A stretch of DNA of 14,185 nt, from positions 1-14,185 of the forward strand of contig JADNYV010000855.1 of assembly GCA_015501055.1 (NCBI GenBank). The letters are read 5' to 3'. The notes under the pieces were generated by a model. It searched no databases and was not told the DNA's origin. It worked only from the letters and a program-made list of their open reading frames with translations. This document shows positions 1 to 9,800 of the stretch, piece by piece (position 1 is the first letter of the stretch; each line of letters begins with the position of its first letter). Source of the DNA: Mucidula mucida. Lineage: Eukaryota > Basidiomycota > Agaricomycetes > Agaricales > Physalacriaceae. The translations under genes and the position numbers were made by a program.

Positions 1-42
1 GCGACATGAGTATGAGAGTATATCGCAAGGAGAGAAGAGATA

Positions 43-424
43 GAGGCCGTTCAATTCTAAATGTCGAATAACTATTCGCAAGGTACGGACTATTCAAGGG
101 TCAGAGAGTCCCTGCGTGGTCGGACCCTCGTCACAGTTTGCGCGTATCTCCAGAGTCGTCAATGCTCACTATATTGGCGAGTACGAGGCCCCGGTCACCT
201 CTAGGCTTAGCTACTTAGGTTTTTGAGTAATGAAATCAATTTTATTGACGCTACAACAGTGCGAAGGTGCAAGAATAGTGTTGGGAAGGTGCGCACTCTG
301 CTGGCAAACGTGACAAGGCGCCTCGAAGGGTCCTGCCGTTTTCGGTGACACGCAGGGTCTCTCTTACCCTTGAATAGTCCGTACCTTGCGAATAGTTATT
401 CGACGTTTAGAATTGAACGGCCTC
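43..424. mobile_element. MITE-like element, copy 1 (76-bp terminal inverted repeats)
   Basis: The ends are inverted repeats: 43-118 and the reverse complement of 349-424 match over 76 bp with three mismatches. Both ends begin GAGGCCGTTC when read inward. The 230-bp interior has no convincing ORF. Long terminal inverted repeats, small size and no transposase fit a non-autonomous DNA transposon (MITE). The superfamily is not identifiable: the flanking ATA would fit a 3-bp duplication class, but three bases are weak evidence. A transcript of the unit could fold into a 76-bp stem, so it could also feed an RNA-silencing pathway (inference). Confidence 0.85.
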
Positions 425-576
425 ATGTAAATTGCGCGGTGCTGTGAACAGTGTCGTTGGCTAGGGCAACAGATGCGTTAAGGTACTGAAATGATCAGCG
501 CTATTCTGCTGCATACGATATTGTTGGATGTTTCTCTTGTTATTCAAGTCAGTGTCACCACGCTTTCGCTACACTG
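425..576. repeat. 152-bp spacer of the array, copy 1 (second copy at 959-1110)
   Basis: The spacer separates adjacent elements and is repeated exactly at 959-1110. It has no similarity that I can see to either flank of the array and no evident ORF confined to it. Its origin is unknown. It may be DNA captured between two elements that then moved as one composite unit. Confidence 0.85.
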
Positions 577-958
577 GAGGCCGTTCAATTCTAAATGTCG
601 AATAACTATTCGCAAGGTACGGACTATTCAAGGGTCAGAGAGTCCCTGCGTGGTCGGACCCTCGTCACAGTTTGCGCGTATCTCCAGAGTCGTCAATGCT
701 CACTATATTGGCGAGTACGAGGCCCCGGTCACCTCTAGGCTTAGCTACTTAGGTTTTTGAGTAATGAAATCAATTTTATTGACGCTACAACAGTGCGAAG
801 GTGCAAGAATAGTGTTGGGAAGGTGCGCACTCTGCTGGCAAACGTGACAAGGCGCCTCGAAGGGTCCTGCCGTTTTCGGTGACACGCAGGGTCTCTCTTA
901 CCCTTGAATAGTCCGTACCTTGCGAATAGTTATTCGACGTTTAGAATTGAACGGCCTC
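577..958. mobile_element. MITE-like element, copy 2
   Basis: This is an apparently identical copy of the element at 43-424, with inverted-repeat arms at 577-652 and 883-958. It is flanked on both sides by the 152-bp spacer. The bases touching its ends (CTG on the left, ATG on the right) are not a target-site duplication, so this copy did not insert independently at this point. Confidence 0.85.
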
Positions 959-1110
959 ATGTAAATTGCGCGGTGCTGTGAACAGTGTCGTTGGCTAGGG
1001 CAACAGATGCGTTAAGGTACTGAAATGATCAGCGCTATTCTGCTGCATACGATATTGTTGGATGTTTCTCTTGTTATTCAAGTCAGTGTCACCACGCTTT
1101 CGCTACACTG

Positions 1111-1492
1111 GAGGCCGTTCAATTCTAAATGTCGAATAACTATTCGCAAGGTACGGACTATTCAAGGGTCAGAGAGTCCCTGCGTGGTCGGACCCTCGTC
1201 ACAGTTTGCGCGTATCTCCAGAGTCGTCAATGCTCACTATATTGGCGAGTACGAGGCCCCGGTCACCTCTAGGCTTAGCTACTTAGGTTTTTGAGTAATG
1301 AAATCAATTTTATTGACGCTACAACAGTGCGAAGGTGCAAGAATAGTGTTGGGAAGGTGCGCACTCTGCTGGCAAACGTGACAAGGCGCCTCGAAGGGTC
1401 CTGCCGTTTTCGGTGACACGCAGGGTCTCTCTTACCCTTGAATAGTCCGTACCTTGCGAATAGTTATTCGACGTTTAGAATTGAACGGCCTC
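1111..1492. mobile_element. MITE-like element, copy 3
   Basis: This is the third apparently identical copy, with arms at 1111-1186 and 1417-1492. Its left side is spacer. Its right side is unrelated DNA beginning ATA, which matches the ATA just left of copy 1. Confidence 0.85.
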
Positions 1493-1495
1493 ATA

Positions 1496-2516
1496 CGCCG
1501 AGGTACAGCTGGTTATCGTAGAACAACTATCAGAAAGTCCAGAAGATTGTCAGAGAAGAAATCGCGAGAATACCGGGTACGAGTGCTACAGATGGTCCCG
1601 AGCTGCAAGCGAAAAATAGGCAGTACCAGTCGTATAAATAAGACAAATGGAGCCTTGCTTTGAGGCCGATATTTCTGTAATCCACCTTATGTACAAGTCG
1701 AAACGTTGAAGCTTGGCTGCAAACAAATGAGCGAAGTGTATTTTCAAGAATACAGAGTCCATTGAGAACCGCTCACCTACGCGTCTGTACGTTACTCTCA
1801 AATAGCATTTAAGACAGAGGATTGATTGGATGCATCAAAAACCCGTAGTCACATTTCGACATGCATCCGCGATTCGAGCAAGCTCAGTCATCGAGAATAA
1901 TACGACCATGATGAACGAGTAGAACGCTCAGAAGTCATAGATCGAAGACATACCAGCGGCACAAAACCACGCATAAAGAACAGAGGACGCAGCTTGGTAG
2001 AAGACGTTGCGCGCCAACGAGGGAACAATATGATGAAGCCTGTAAAGTCATGAACGTGAATGAGTCATATTGGAACGAGTAGAGGATGTCTGCAAAACTG
2101 AATGTGAGAAGGACGATTGTCAAAGCCGTCGTGAAGTAGACAGTACGAGCAATGTAAAGGGAAACTAAAGTCTGCGTATAAAAATTGAAGGGTGAGCGAG
2201 ATTAAAGAGTCTAAGGTATACCATATTCCGTGAGTATCAAATCTAAGGTCAAACCAAGCTACAGATATCCTACAACCAGAACGTAATGGAGGTATACATG
2301 CCAAAGAGTACACAGTTCCAAAACTGCGAAGAGCGCAGAAACACGCTGGAGACAGAGTTTACACGGTCTCGTCATCCGACATGGCCCGCGTCGAAGATGG
2401 GCTATCGGTTCGAAGACGCTTCTGAAAGAGTATTTTAGAGACTGTCAACGGAGAGACATACATACACACCTGTGACGTAGCAGACGGCTCTGGAGTATGT
2501 TGCTGCAAAGGGTCTG
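1496..2516. other. Region without a supported gene
   Basis: About 1 kb between the array and the coiled-coil gene. Short ORFs on both strands (for example 1586-1801 minus and 2065-2313 minus) have low-complexity, Leu/Ser/Cys-rich translations, no recognisable domain and no good splice partners. The part next to 2517 probably includes the 3' untranslated region of the minus-strand gene. I found no RNA gene or further copy of the repeat. Confidence 0.5.
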
Positions 2517-3471
2517 CTAGTTTCCGTTTTGTGTGACGGGCCTCGTTGAGCGATTCATCCTATTGTACATGTCAGTCAACTCATAGTCGCGGCTGAGGGA
2601 GAAACCAACAACTTCAGGTTTAATTGAGTTCCTTCGACGGCTTAGAGGAGAAGCGGATAGTCTTCGCCTTGGGATACGCTACCAAAAACAGTCAGGTAAG
2701 TCGATGTCGTCAGGTTTTGGGGATACTCTTACATGTACGGGAATTTCGACCGACACGGTCTTTCTAGAGCCTGTGCGAGATGGAGTAGGGGTCCTTGCAG
2801 GCCGTGCGTCGAGTGAAGATAGAACATTGAGAGATGCATTATATTTCGTCATGGAACGTGCTGGGGAAGCCGGGGTGCTCAATGGCACGGCGATGTGACG
2901 GCGGTCCTTCAGATGGTCGAGGTCGGATTGAAGGGCATTGACCTTCTGCTCCAATCTCCTTCGTTCTGTCCTATCGTTATCCAACCCCCGTCGTAAGATG
3001 TTGTCAGCTTCTATGCGTTCAGATTTCTCAATTTTGAGAGCATCCTCGAACTCTCCGGTCTTGGAATAGATGGGCAGGTATCCCTAGGATAAAAAAAGTT
3101 ATGCGCGTAAGGAACTATAGGCAGAGAGCGCGCACCTCCAATCCTGGCTCACGTTTTGGTTCCGCCTTTACTCTACCAGGCTTCTGCAGCTGGTCCACCA
3201 TGTCCTGAAGGTAGGCTACCGCCGACTCTATACTCCTTCTCTTCTTCTGCTCTATTTCCAACCGCTTCTCTAAGGTTGCAATCTTGCTCGATAGTCTCGC
3301 ATTCTTCTCTTCCAGGCGGTGTCTTTCCGCCTTTTCACTTTCTAGAGTGTCGACCTGGCCGACGAGCAAAGTGAATTGATCTTCTAGCCATTCTAGGCGG
3401 TCGTGATTGTCATGAGGGCGTCGAGTAGTGGGAGGAGGCGTGAATAACGTGTCAGAGTAGTCACTACTCAT
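2517..3471 (-). CDS. Hypothetical coiled-coil protein, 282 aa, 3 exons
   Basis: Not recognised as a named family. My model joins 3471-3136, 3083-2733 and 2678-2517 on the minus strand. Intron 1 (52 nt) is GTGCGC...CCTAG. Intron 2 (54 nt) is GTAAGA...GGTAG with a CTGAC branch site. All junctions keep frame. I chose ATG 3471 because the longer frame upstream has only a TTG start. The protein has a short Pro/Thr-rich start, a charged heptad-like coil at about residues 23-97, a second at about 122-173, then a Ser/Pro/Arg-rich tail with basic runs near 232-247. VKAE at 101-104 fits the consensus for SUMO attachment. Coils and basic tail suggest a nuclear or scaffold protein, but this is inference. 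If intron 2 is retained, the protein stops at the TAG of the splice acceptor, giving 246 aa. Confidence 0.7.
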
Positions 3472-3619
3472 GATGGTGTCCGCGAAGAAGCGACGAGGAA
3501 CCGGCAACTAAATCGGCCCAGGTACATGCACTTGCTCCCACCTCCCATGACGACGCGATTGTAGTGCGCTCAATCAGACTTGAATAAGAGCCCAGTACGT
3601 TAATGATCTTGAACCCTTG

Positions 3620-4428
3620 AATGTTGTTTCAACGAGCGCCTAGATAACGTCTCCCTCTTCCCCGCCTTGAACCACACTTTTTGAATGTTCAAAACGCGCT
3701 TTCGGCCACTTGGGCAGTTCCGCGGCCAGAATCATTTCGAACTTCGCCTGTGTCGATGGATCTTGTGATATGATAACCCAATGGAATCAACATGCTTGTC
3801 GGAAAGCCCGTTGCCCTTCGATGTGAACGAGAAGCAATGCGTAGAACATTGCTGTAGGTGGTAATAGTGTTGCGACACCCAGTATAGGGCCACCTACGTT
3901 GTATGGGTAACTTTCCGGACTTTTTGCTTGATGGCTGGACTAGCCACGAGGTCATTCGTCTACATAGCGTATCGCTTATTCGTTAATGAACCATCCTCGC
4001 CGAACCAATTCTTCGCAGTATCATGGTAATGGAGGAATGCGGAAGGTGTTTACGCTGGAAGAAGACAAGTGGCGACTCGGATCATTGAAATTGAAGTCAA
4101 TGTTTATGTTTTCATTGTCCTTCCATATCCACTCTCGCAACTCGCCGACTTACACATGGCCAGACAGTGGGCGGAGCCGCGCAGAGATTATGCTGGGGGT
4201 AATGTAAACGTCTTCCAACTCCTGTGACGCTGACCTGGAAATCCTCAGATCACGTTACCGTGTACGTCTCTTTTCCAAGCTTCAACCACCATCACTTCAT
4301 CGTATTCGTACGCCAGAAAAGCGGCTCTTAATCGACGAATTTGAGGATCCAAGGAGTCATTTGATAGGCGCGTTGGTGGCGTTGCTCAAAGATCCAGATT
4401 TCGCCTTGTGCAGCGAGCTGCACCGCAG
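3620..4428 (-). pseudogene. Decayed protein-coding gene of unknown family
   Basis: Several protein-like stretches lie in order on the minus strand but cannot be joined into one ORF. They include AAVQLAAQGEIWIFEQ near 4428-4380, RRLRAAFLAYEYDEVMVVEA near 4350-4280, ELEDVYITPSIISARLRPLS near 4225-4160, GELREWIWKDNENINID just after it, and GPILGVATLLPPTAMFYALL near 3890-3830. The ELEDVY stretch is in a different frame from the preceding one, which ends at TGA 4247-4245. The following stretch runs through in-frame stops at 4152-4150, 4023-4021 and 3978-3976 with protein-like sequence on each side, so introns do not explain them. I do not recognise the parent family. Protein-like codons may resume at about 4740-4685, beyond the adjacent element (IFDRDYSD), which would mean the element landed in this gene; that link is weak. 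Confidence 0.55.
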
Positions 4429-4684
4429 CACTGTATTTGAGTGTATGGGTGAAACCATCACGTGACCCGTAACGCCTGTACCGGGTGAAACGGAGGGCCG
4501 AGGCTGAGTTTTGCGTTATGGTACCCACAGGTGATACCAAGCGCCTCCCATCCCGCCTACCGGGTGTAACGCACTCGCACTGCTGAAACCGGCCTCAAAT
4601 TTTTGCGTTATGTAACGCTCTAGGTGCTACCGAAACCACCCCGCCGTTACGCGTTACGTTTAACCCATACACTCAAATACAGTG
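4429..4684. mobile_element. MITE-like element with 22-bp perfect terminal inverted repeats
   Basis: CACTGTATTTGAGTGTATGG at 4429-4448 (arm to 4450) is matched exactly by the reverse complement of 4663-4684. The match extends to 27 bp with one mismatch. The 256-bp element has no ORF of its own. The interior repeats TTTTGCGTTATG (4509-4520, 4601-4612), TACCGGGTG (4479-4487, 4558-4566) and GTTACG/CGTAAC words, with CGTTACGCGTTACG at 4645-4658. CACTG ends resemble CACTA-type transposons, but I see no target-site duplication, so the class is open. It is unrelated to the elements at 43-1492. It ends only 86 bp before the first possible ATG of the F-box gene, so it may contribute to that promoter. 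Confidence 0.75.
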
Positions 4685-4770
4685 TCACTATAGTCCCGGT
4701 CAAAGATACACTGTAAGCCTTCACTTGACTTTGTGCCCACTTACTTGACTAAACTTGATCCAGGCCTCCG

Positions 4771-6445
4771 ATGAACACCACAACTACGACCACCGTCGAG
4801 CTGTGCCCAAGATGTCGCGCGTCAATTGCGTTGACTTCCTTCCTATTCGCTACCGTTCGAGAAGGACTTCACTAGAGCGTATCACAATCCTCTTAGAGCG
4901 GACTCTTCTTCCATAGAGGACAGTCTGGCTGAGCCATTACTCCAATTGACAACACTGGCAGATGAAATTCAGCGTGTCGAGGCAATGCTCAATGCATTGA
5001 AAACGCGCCACGCCCATCTCGACAGACATATCCAACGAACCACGCGTTTCATCCGGTCATCCCCCATCCGCCAGCTCCCAACCGAAGTCCTTGCAATCAT
5101 CTTTGCCTCGGCGTGTACATCATTTCAACAGGCCGAATACAAACCCCCCCTTTCAATCAGCCTTGTGTGCTCTAAATGGCGCGACATCGTCACATCTACC
5201 CCCGCTTTATGGACGAACATATATGTCGCACCTTACTCCCCCACATGGGGTGTGCCTGTGTATAAACACTATCTCCAGCAATGCGGAGGGATCCCCATTT
5301 CCGTCAAGGTGGAAGTTCCCGCCATGGAACACCCCACCCCAGACGATGATGATGATGATTTTCCCTTTGAACAAACCTATGAGTACCATGTCGACCTTAT
5401 GGGCGATATTTACGAGACTTTTGCTCAGTGGAAGGTCGCCGAGTTTCACATGAAGGAAGCGGATGTCCAATTACTGGAAGGTCTTTCAGGTCAATGGCTC
5501 GACCATATGGAACGAATGGGCGCTCCGAATCCTCTTCTTGCGTCCCTCACCTTGGCCATAAAGGATGGCCATGACCTTCCTAGCATTTTCAGTGAGGCCC
5601 CATTACTATCCACCGTGAACCTTCTGGATTGTGCCGATGGTGAAAGTGTCCTATGGACACGTACTCGACTGCCTTGGGGGCAATTACGACGACTTCGCAC
5701 CGATCAAGCGAATGCGATGTATCTGATGTATCTCAGTAATGACTTCCAGGATGGAGAAAACAGAACACTTGTTCTCAGCGGACCATATGATTCCGCCCGG
5801 AATTACTTGCACCTATATCCCAACAGACCAGTTATACTCTCTGTCACTACCCTCATCCTCGATTCGCACTTCTGGACCCAGGATATGTGCGCATTTTTTC
5901 GCAATGTTAACATCCCCATTCTCGAGGATCTCACAATGATCACTCCCGACCCCAAAATGTGCCGGAATCGTCTCCTGATTAGCCTGTGGAGCAATCAATT
6001 GCAGCAGCTTCCTGGCTTTTTGTTACGTTCGCAATGCAGACTGAATGCATTCAGTCTTATCATGCGTGGCCAACATGGTGACGATTTTCCTGGTAGAAAT
6101 GCGCAACCGACGCTGGCGGACAGCTTGGTTGATATGCTCGATAGTATGGGCCATCTTCAACGCCTACAAGTCATTGAGGCCGAGTCTGGGCCTCCACTGC
6201 TTAACGAAAGACTCTTTCAACGGCTATCTACCAATAGCATTTTACTTGAGTTGGCGTCTCTCGAATTAGTGTGGGCGGAGGATCGTCAGCCCGTCAGAGA
6301 ACTGCTCTCCGCGCTCTCATCGCGCGTTAATAGTTCTCTCTCATCTGTGGTCCTCGGCATCCGTAATGGGGGTAATTTTAGGCCGGAAGTCCTAGAATGC
6401 ATGCGGGGTTTGCGAGAGAGAAATGTTCAGGCTATGTGCTGGTAG
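4771..6445 (+). CDS. F-box domain protein (Agaricomycete type)
   Basis: Likely substrate receptor of an SCF ubiquitin ligase: the F-box binds Skp1 and the C-terminal part binds the target. My model joins 4771-4820 and 4876-6445 (539 aa). It starts MNTTTTTTVELCPRCRA, continues in frame into AYHNPLRADSSSIEDS, then a helical segment at about residues 43-70. The F-box is at about 79-133, with SPIRQLPTEVLAIIF, LVCSKWRDIV and TPALWTNIYV as landmarks. A run of Asp follows (bases 5342-5359), then leucine-rich sequence to the end, as in leucine-rich-repeat F-box proteins. The body from 4985 to 6445 is one open frame. The 5' end is uncertain: the proposed 55-nt intron has a weak donor (GTCAAT), and part of it translates in frame as LPSYSLPFEKDFTR. 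A one-base frameshift near 4830 is therefore an alternative, and the first in-frame ATG without splicing is 4985. Confidence 0.85.
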
Positions 6446-6841
6446 TGACCGTTTCGTAGAGAAATATTGATTAGTACATCGGTTGGCAAAGTGAAAATAT
6501 TCCCTTGCGCCGTTTGAATGGCGCTGGAACAACGATGGATTGGGTCATATTTTGAAGCACACACAAGAACATATGTGCATATATTCGATCTGTCTAGAAT
6601 ACAATATCAGACGAGTGATAAGTGGTGGACCTGGTGGACGAACTCTGAGTGAGTGACAAACAAGACATAACAACGCGACATCGCTTTCTCGATGACCTGA
6701 ACCTTTCCCTCATGCACCCACAATGAAAACAGCTTAACGCGGATATCCTTCTATTGCTCGACTCTTTATCTCTCAAACTGGGCGTAGCGTATATACACTG
6801 GCTCAGGGATATAAATCTGCTCCGTCCTACCTTCGACCCCC
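6446..6841. other. Intergenic region between F-box and chromodomain genes
   Basis: It should hold the 3' untranslated region of the F-box gene and the promoter of the chromodomain gene. A minus-strand ORF at 6594-6776 has no features of a real protein. TATA-like words occur at 6790-6796 and 6810-6816. Nothing else stands out. Confidence 0.5.
6810..6816 (+). promoter_or_regulatory. TATA-like element upstream of chromodomain gene
   Basis: TATAAAT lies 26 bp before the ATG at 6842. This would place the transcription start almost at the ATG, so the TATATA at about 6790 may be the functional one, with this word lying in the leader. Confidence 0.35.
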
Positions 6842-9800
6842 ATGGAATCCCAATCCGAACCCGAATCGCAGCGTTTTATTCCTCAATCAGATGACGATAA
6901 AAACGTCTTCCCTGCCCTTGCAATTACAGCTGAAAAGGGAAAGAAATTCAAGGTACGTAAAATTCTGTCTAGTTCGGACGCACGTCTGTTTCGATCCGCA
7001 TTTCAATACTTGATAGGTGCGCTGGGCTGGCACCGACCCAGCGACAAACAAACCTTGGCCTGAAAGTTGGGAACCGAAAAGCAACGTTATGTCTCCACTG
7101 GTGAGAGATTGGAAGGCGCGCAAGCAGGCGAAGAAGGACAGGAAGAAGTCTTGTGAGTGCTATTCATTTCATGCGCTCAAGGTGTTGACGCCAATCTGGC
7201 ATTCAGCGAGTACGCGATCAAAAGCCTCGAGCTCGACGCGTTCGCGGAGGAGCACAACTGTGAAAGTCGAGGATGAAGACGATTACCAGCACCCAGCATC
7301 GAGGAAGACAGCGACGATGGCCTGGCAGCGTACCAAGTTGGAAGACGAGCGAACTCCCTCGACCAGCAGATCCACGTCGACCAGCAGATTACGGAAACGC
7401 ATATCCAAGACAAGGCAGAGCCCTGTCGCCGAGAAATTGGAGCGCGACGACTTCCCTTCACCAGACTTACGAATGTCCGTCATATTTTCCCCAAAAGCGC
7501 GTTCGTAATCATTTCTTTATTATATGCTGTATCATCAGCTAATGTCAAAGCATACAGCTACGAAAAGCCGCTCTGTGTCTATTTCTCTGCATTCAGCACA
7601 CTCCGACTCCCACGAACACAGCCATCACCAAGAGATAGAACTTGATGATTTACCTCCACAATCGCCAGAGCCCGAAATTGTGCCTCGAAAACGGAAGCGT
7701 GAACTGAACTCATCGCCTGAAGCGCCAACACAGGAGTCAATCACGCCGGAGGCAAGGCAGAGAAAGAAGCGGAAGACGGATAAGATTCAAAAGTCAAAGC
7801 GGTTGGTTTCACTGTCAGAGGACGAGGAGGACGTTGACATGCATGATAACGCCTCCCTGTTGTCGAACACTGTCGCTTTCAGGAGCGAGTCGCGTTCGGG
7901 GCTGGATTTGGTGGATGCGACTGGTGCAGCGTTGGAGGAGGTCGAGCCTGATCTCGAAATAGTCCAGGACTCTCTAGAGAACGCGGAAGACAGTCAGGAA
8001 AGACGCGAGCCTTCGCCCCTCCCGCCCATTCGTACCACGTCGAAAACACCGCGTCCCGTACCCTTTGTTTCTCACATCCGTCATCTTCATCCTCTGGAAG
8101 AACCGGATCTCAATATGCTCTCGTCTGCCGATCGTGCACGACTGCGGCGCCACGATCGCGATCTGGCAGTCATTGAAGAGGCGCACAGGTTGGAAAGAAC
8201 TTCAAGTGCTGTGGTAACAGTCCAGAGTGCTCTGCCTGCCAATGATCAAGGGATGGTCGTACTGGATTCACAGGAGACTCGTCCCAAGAGACGGATGCGA
8301 GAACCGACACGGTCACCATCACCCCGCCCGCTTTCTCGGCGGAGTCTGATGAAGGGCAAATCTCCATCCAAGGTATCTGTTGGCCGCTCGCCGAGTATCA
8401 AGAGCATGGGTAGCGTCAATAGCTTCGGGAAAGTACTGGCCCCAATTCCTGTCATATCACAGAGTACCTTCAGACCGTATTTGACGCCCAAAGTCGATGA
8501 CGATGCCATTGAAGAGTTTAGCTCCCCAATTAAACCCCCGAGGCCTCAGGAAAGGGACGAGGATGATGAGGAGGAGGACGTACCAGAAGAGGAACCAGAG
8601 GCTGCAGAGGCTCCGCCAGAAGAGGAGGATCAGGTTCTGATTTCAGACCCAGTACCCTACGAATCGAGGGACAGTCAATACTATCAACGGAAGGGCGAGC
8701 AGCTTGCGGAGGAGGCAAGACGCAAGGCGAAGGGTGAGCCAGTGAGAAAGAGGCGGCTGGAAGAATTTTTGAAACAGAAGAGGGAGAAAGCAGAAGAATC
8801 ACACGCTTCCGAAGACAAAACTCCACCACCGAGCCCAGGATCAGATACAGACGACGACCAGAGCCATCTTATACATTACGATGCACGAGAATCGCAACAG
8901 GACGAGCCTCCAGTTGTCGAAATGCATCCTGTCACCGATCCAGAATCAGAACCAGAGCCACACCCACCGTCGGAACCAGATCCACTGCCAGAACCTGCTC
9001 CAGAGCGGGAATCTACACCTGAACAGGAGCCCCAGCCAGAACCCGCGCCTCAACCCGAGCCCGACTCCCAAGAGACCAACGACAATACTCGAACGGATAT
9101 TGACGATAGCGGCGAGCTCAGACAAGAGTTGAACTTGGAAGAGAAGGTAAAAAGACGGCGGGAGGAAGAGGAGTCTACGCAGGATTTAGAAGATGAGGAA
9201 CGCGCGAGAAAGGGAACGGAGCCAGAGCAGACTCAAAATCAGCCTGTATGTTTTCTACATTTATGGCGCATCTATACTGATCGGTTTGGTAGGAGGTTGC
9301 GTTACAACAACCGCAGGATACTGGTATTGACGAGCCTCAACAGTTCCAGGTAATGTTTTACTTGTTTTTTCCAGCCGGTTCTAACAATGCGTAGGATATG
9401 GAGCTACAATATCCGGAAGATGTCGAAATGGTTGAGCAACAACCCGAACATCAGGTGGCTGAGCAGCAACCCGAACCCCAAGATCAGGAGATAGAGGTAC
9501 GTGGCCCTTCGAACGAGCTCTGTGATGTGATACTGATGCTCCGCAGGAACCCTCAACTGACGACGCAGCGCGCACCATCCGCTTGCTCAACGCTGCCACC
9601 GACGATCTTCGGAATCAACTTGCGGAACAGGCTAAGCAAGCTACCTTTCTCCAAGCGCAATACACTGCAGCGTCCGCCTACGTCGACGATGTCCGGAAGG
9701 ACAACGCCAAACTCACTGAGACGAATGCGACGCTCCAAAGTCAAGTCACGTCCGGCATGGCACTCATCAGGTCCACATATGATGGCAGGGTTAAGTGGCT

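Larger units (their letters stand above)
43..1492. repeat. Tandem array R-S-R-S-R of inverted-repeat elements, 534-bp period
   Basis: The 534-bp period is read directly: 43-424, 577-958 and 1111-1492 appear identical base for base, as do the two spacers between them (425-576 and 959-1110). The array starts and ends with a complete element. The DNA left of 43 and right of 1492 does not match the spacer, so the spacer belongs to the array and not to the insertion site. Both outer edges carry the trinucleotide ATA (40-42 and 1493-1495), a possible 3-bp target-site duplication for the whole block. Absence of differences implies recent amplification or gene conversion, or an assembly artefact. The 89-codon ORFs inside copies 2 and 3 run across spacer and element and look non-coding. 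Confidence 0.95.

Noticed and set aside
491..1294. Two identical 89-codon ORFs in the repeat array (491-760 and 1025-1294)
   Set aside because: They span spacer, terminal repeat and element interior, show no domain and have no counterpart in copy 1. Identity simply reflects the repeat.
43..1492. Reading the array as an LTR retrotransposon with long terminal repeats
   Set aside because: The repeated 382-bp unit starts GAGG and ends CCTC with long inverted arms; it lacks TG...CA ends, a primer binding site, and any gag or pol coding in the 152-bp spacer.
43..1492. CRISPR-like direct repeats
   Set aside because: The repeat is 382 bp and the spacers are identical to each other; this is not a CRISPR array and the DNA is eukaryotic.
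2395..2425. tRNA B-box-like GGTTCGAA near 2409
   Set aside because: No A box at proper spacing, no acceptor stem and no cloverleaf could be drawn around it.
3115..3507. Longer start of the coiled-coil protein at 3507
   Set aside because: The codon there is TTG, not ATG, and fungal nuclear genes start at ATG; 3471 is the first ATG in frame.
5091..5453. ORF of 120 codons inside the F-box gene, and minus ORFs at 5207-5470 and 5491-5700
   Set aside because: Out-of-frame shadows of the clearly coding F-box frame.
8246..8829. Minus-strand ORFs and the plus ORF at 8881-9132 inside the chromodomain gene
   Set aside because: They mirror the biased Glu/Pro-rich codons of the real frame and have no independent support.
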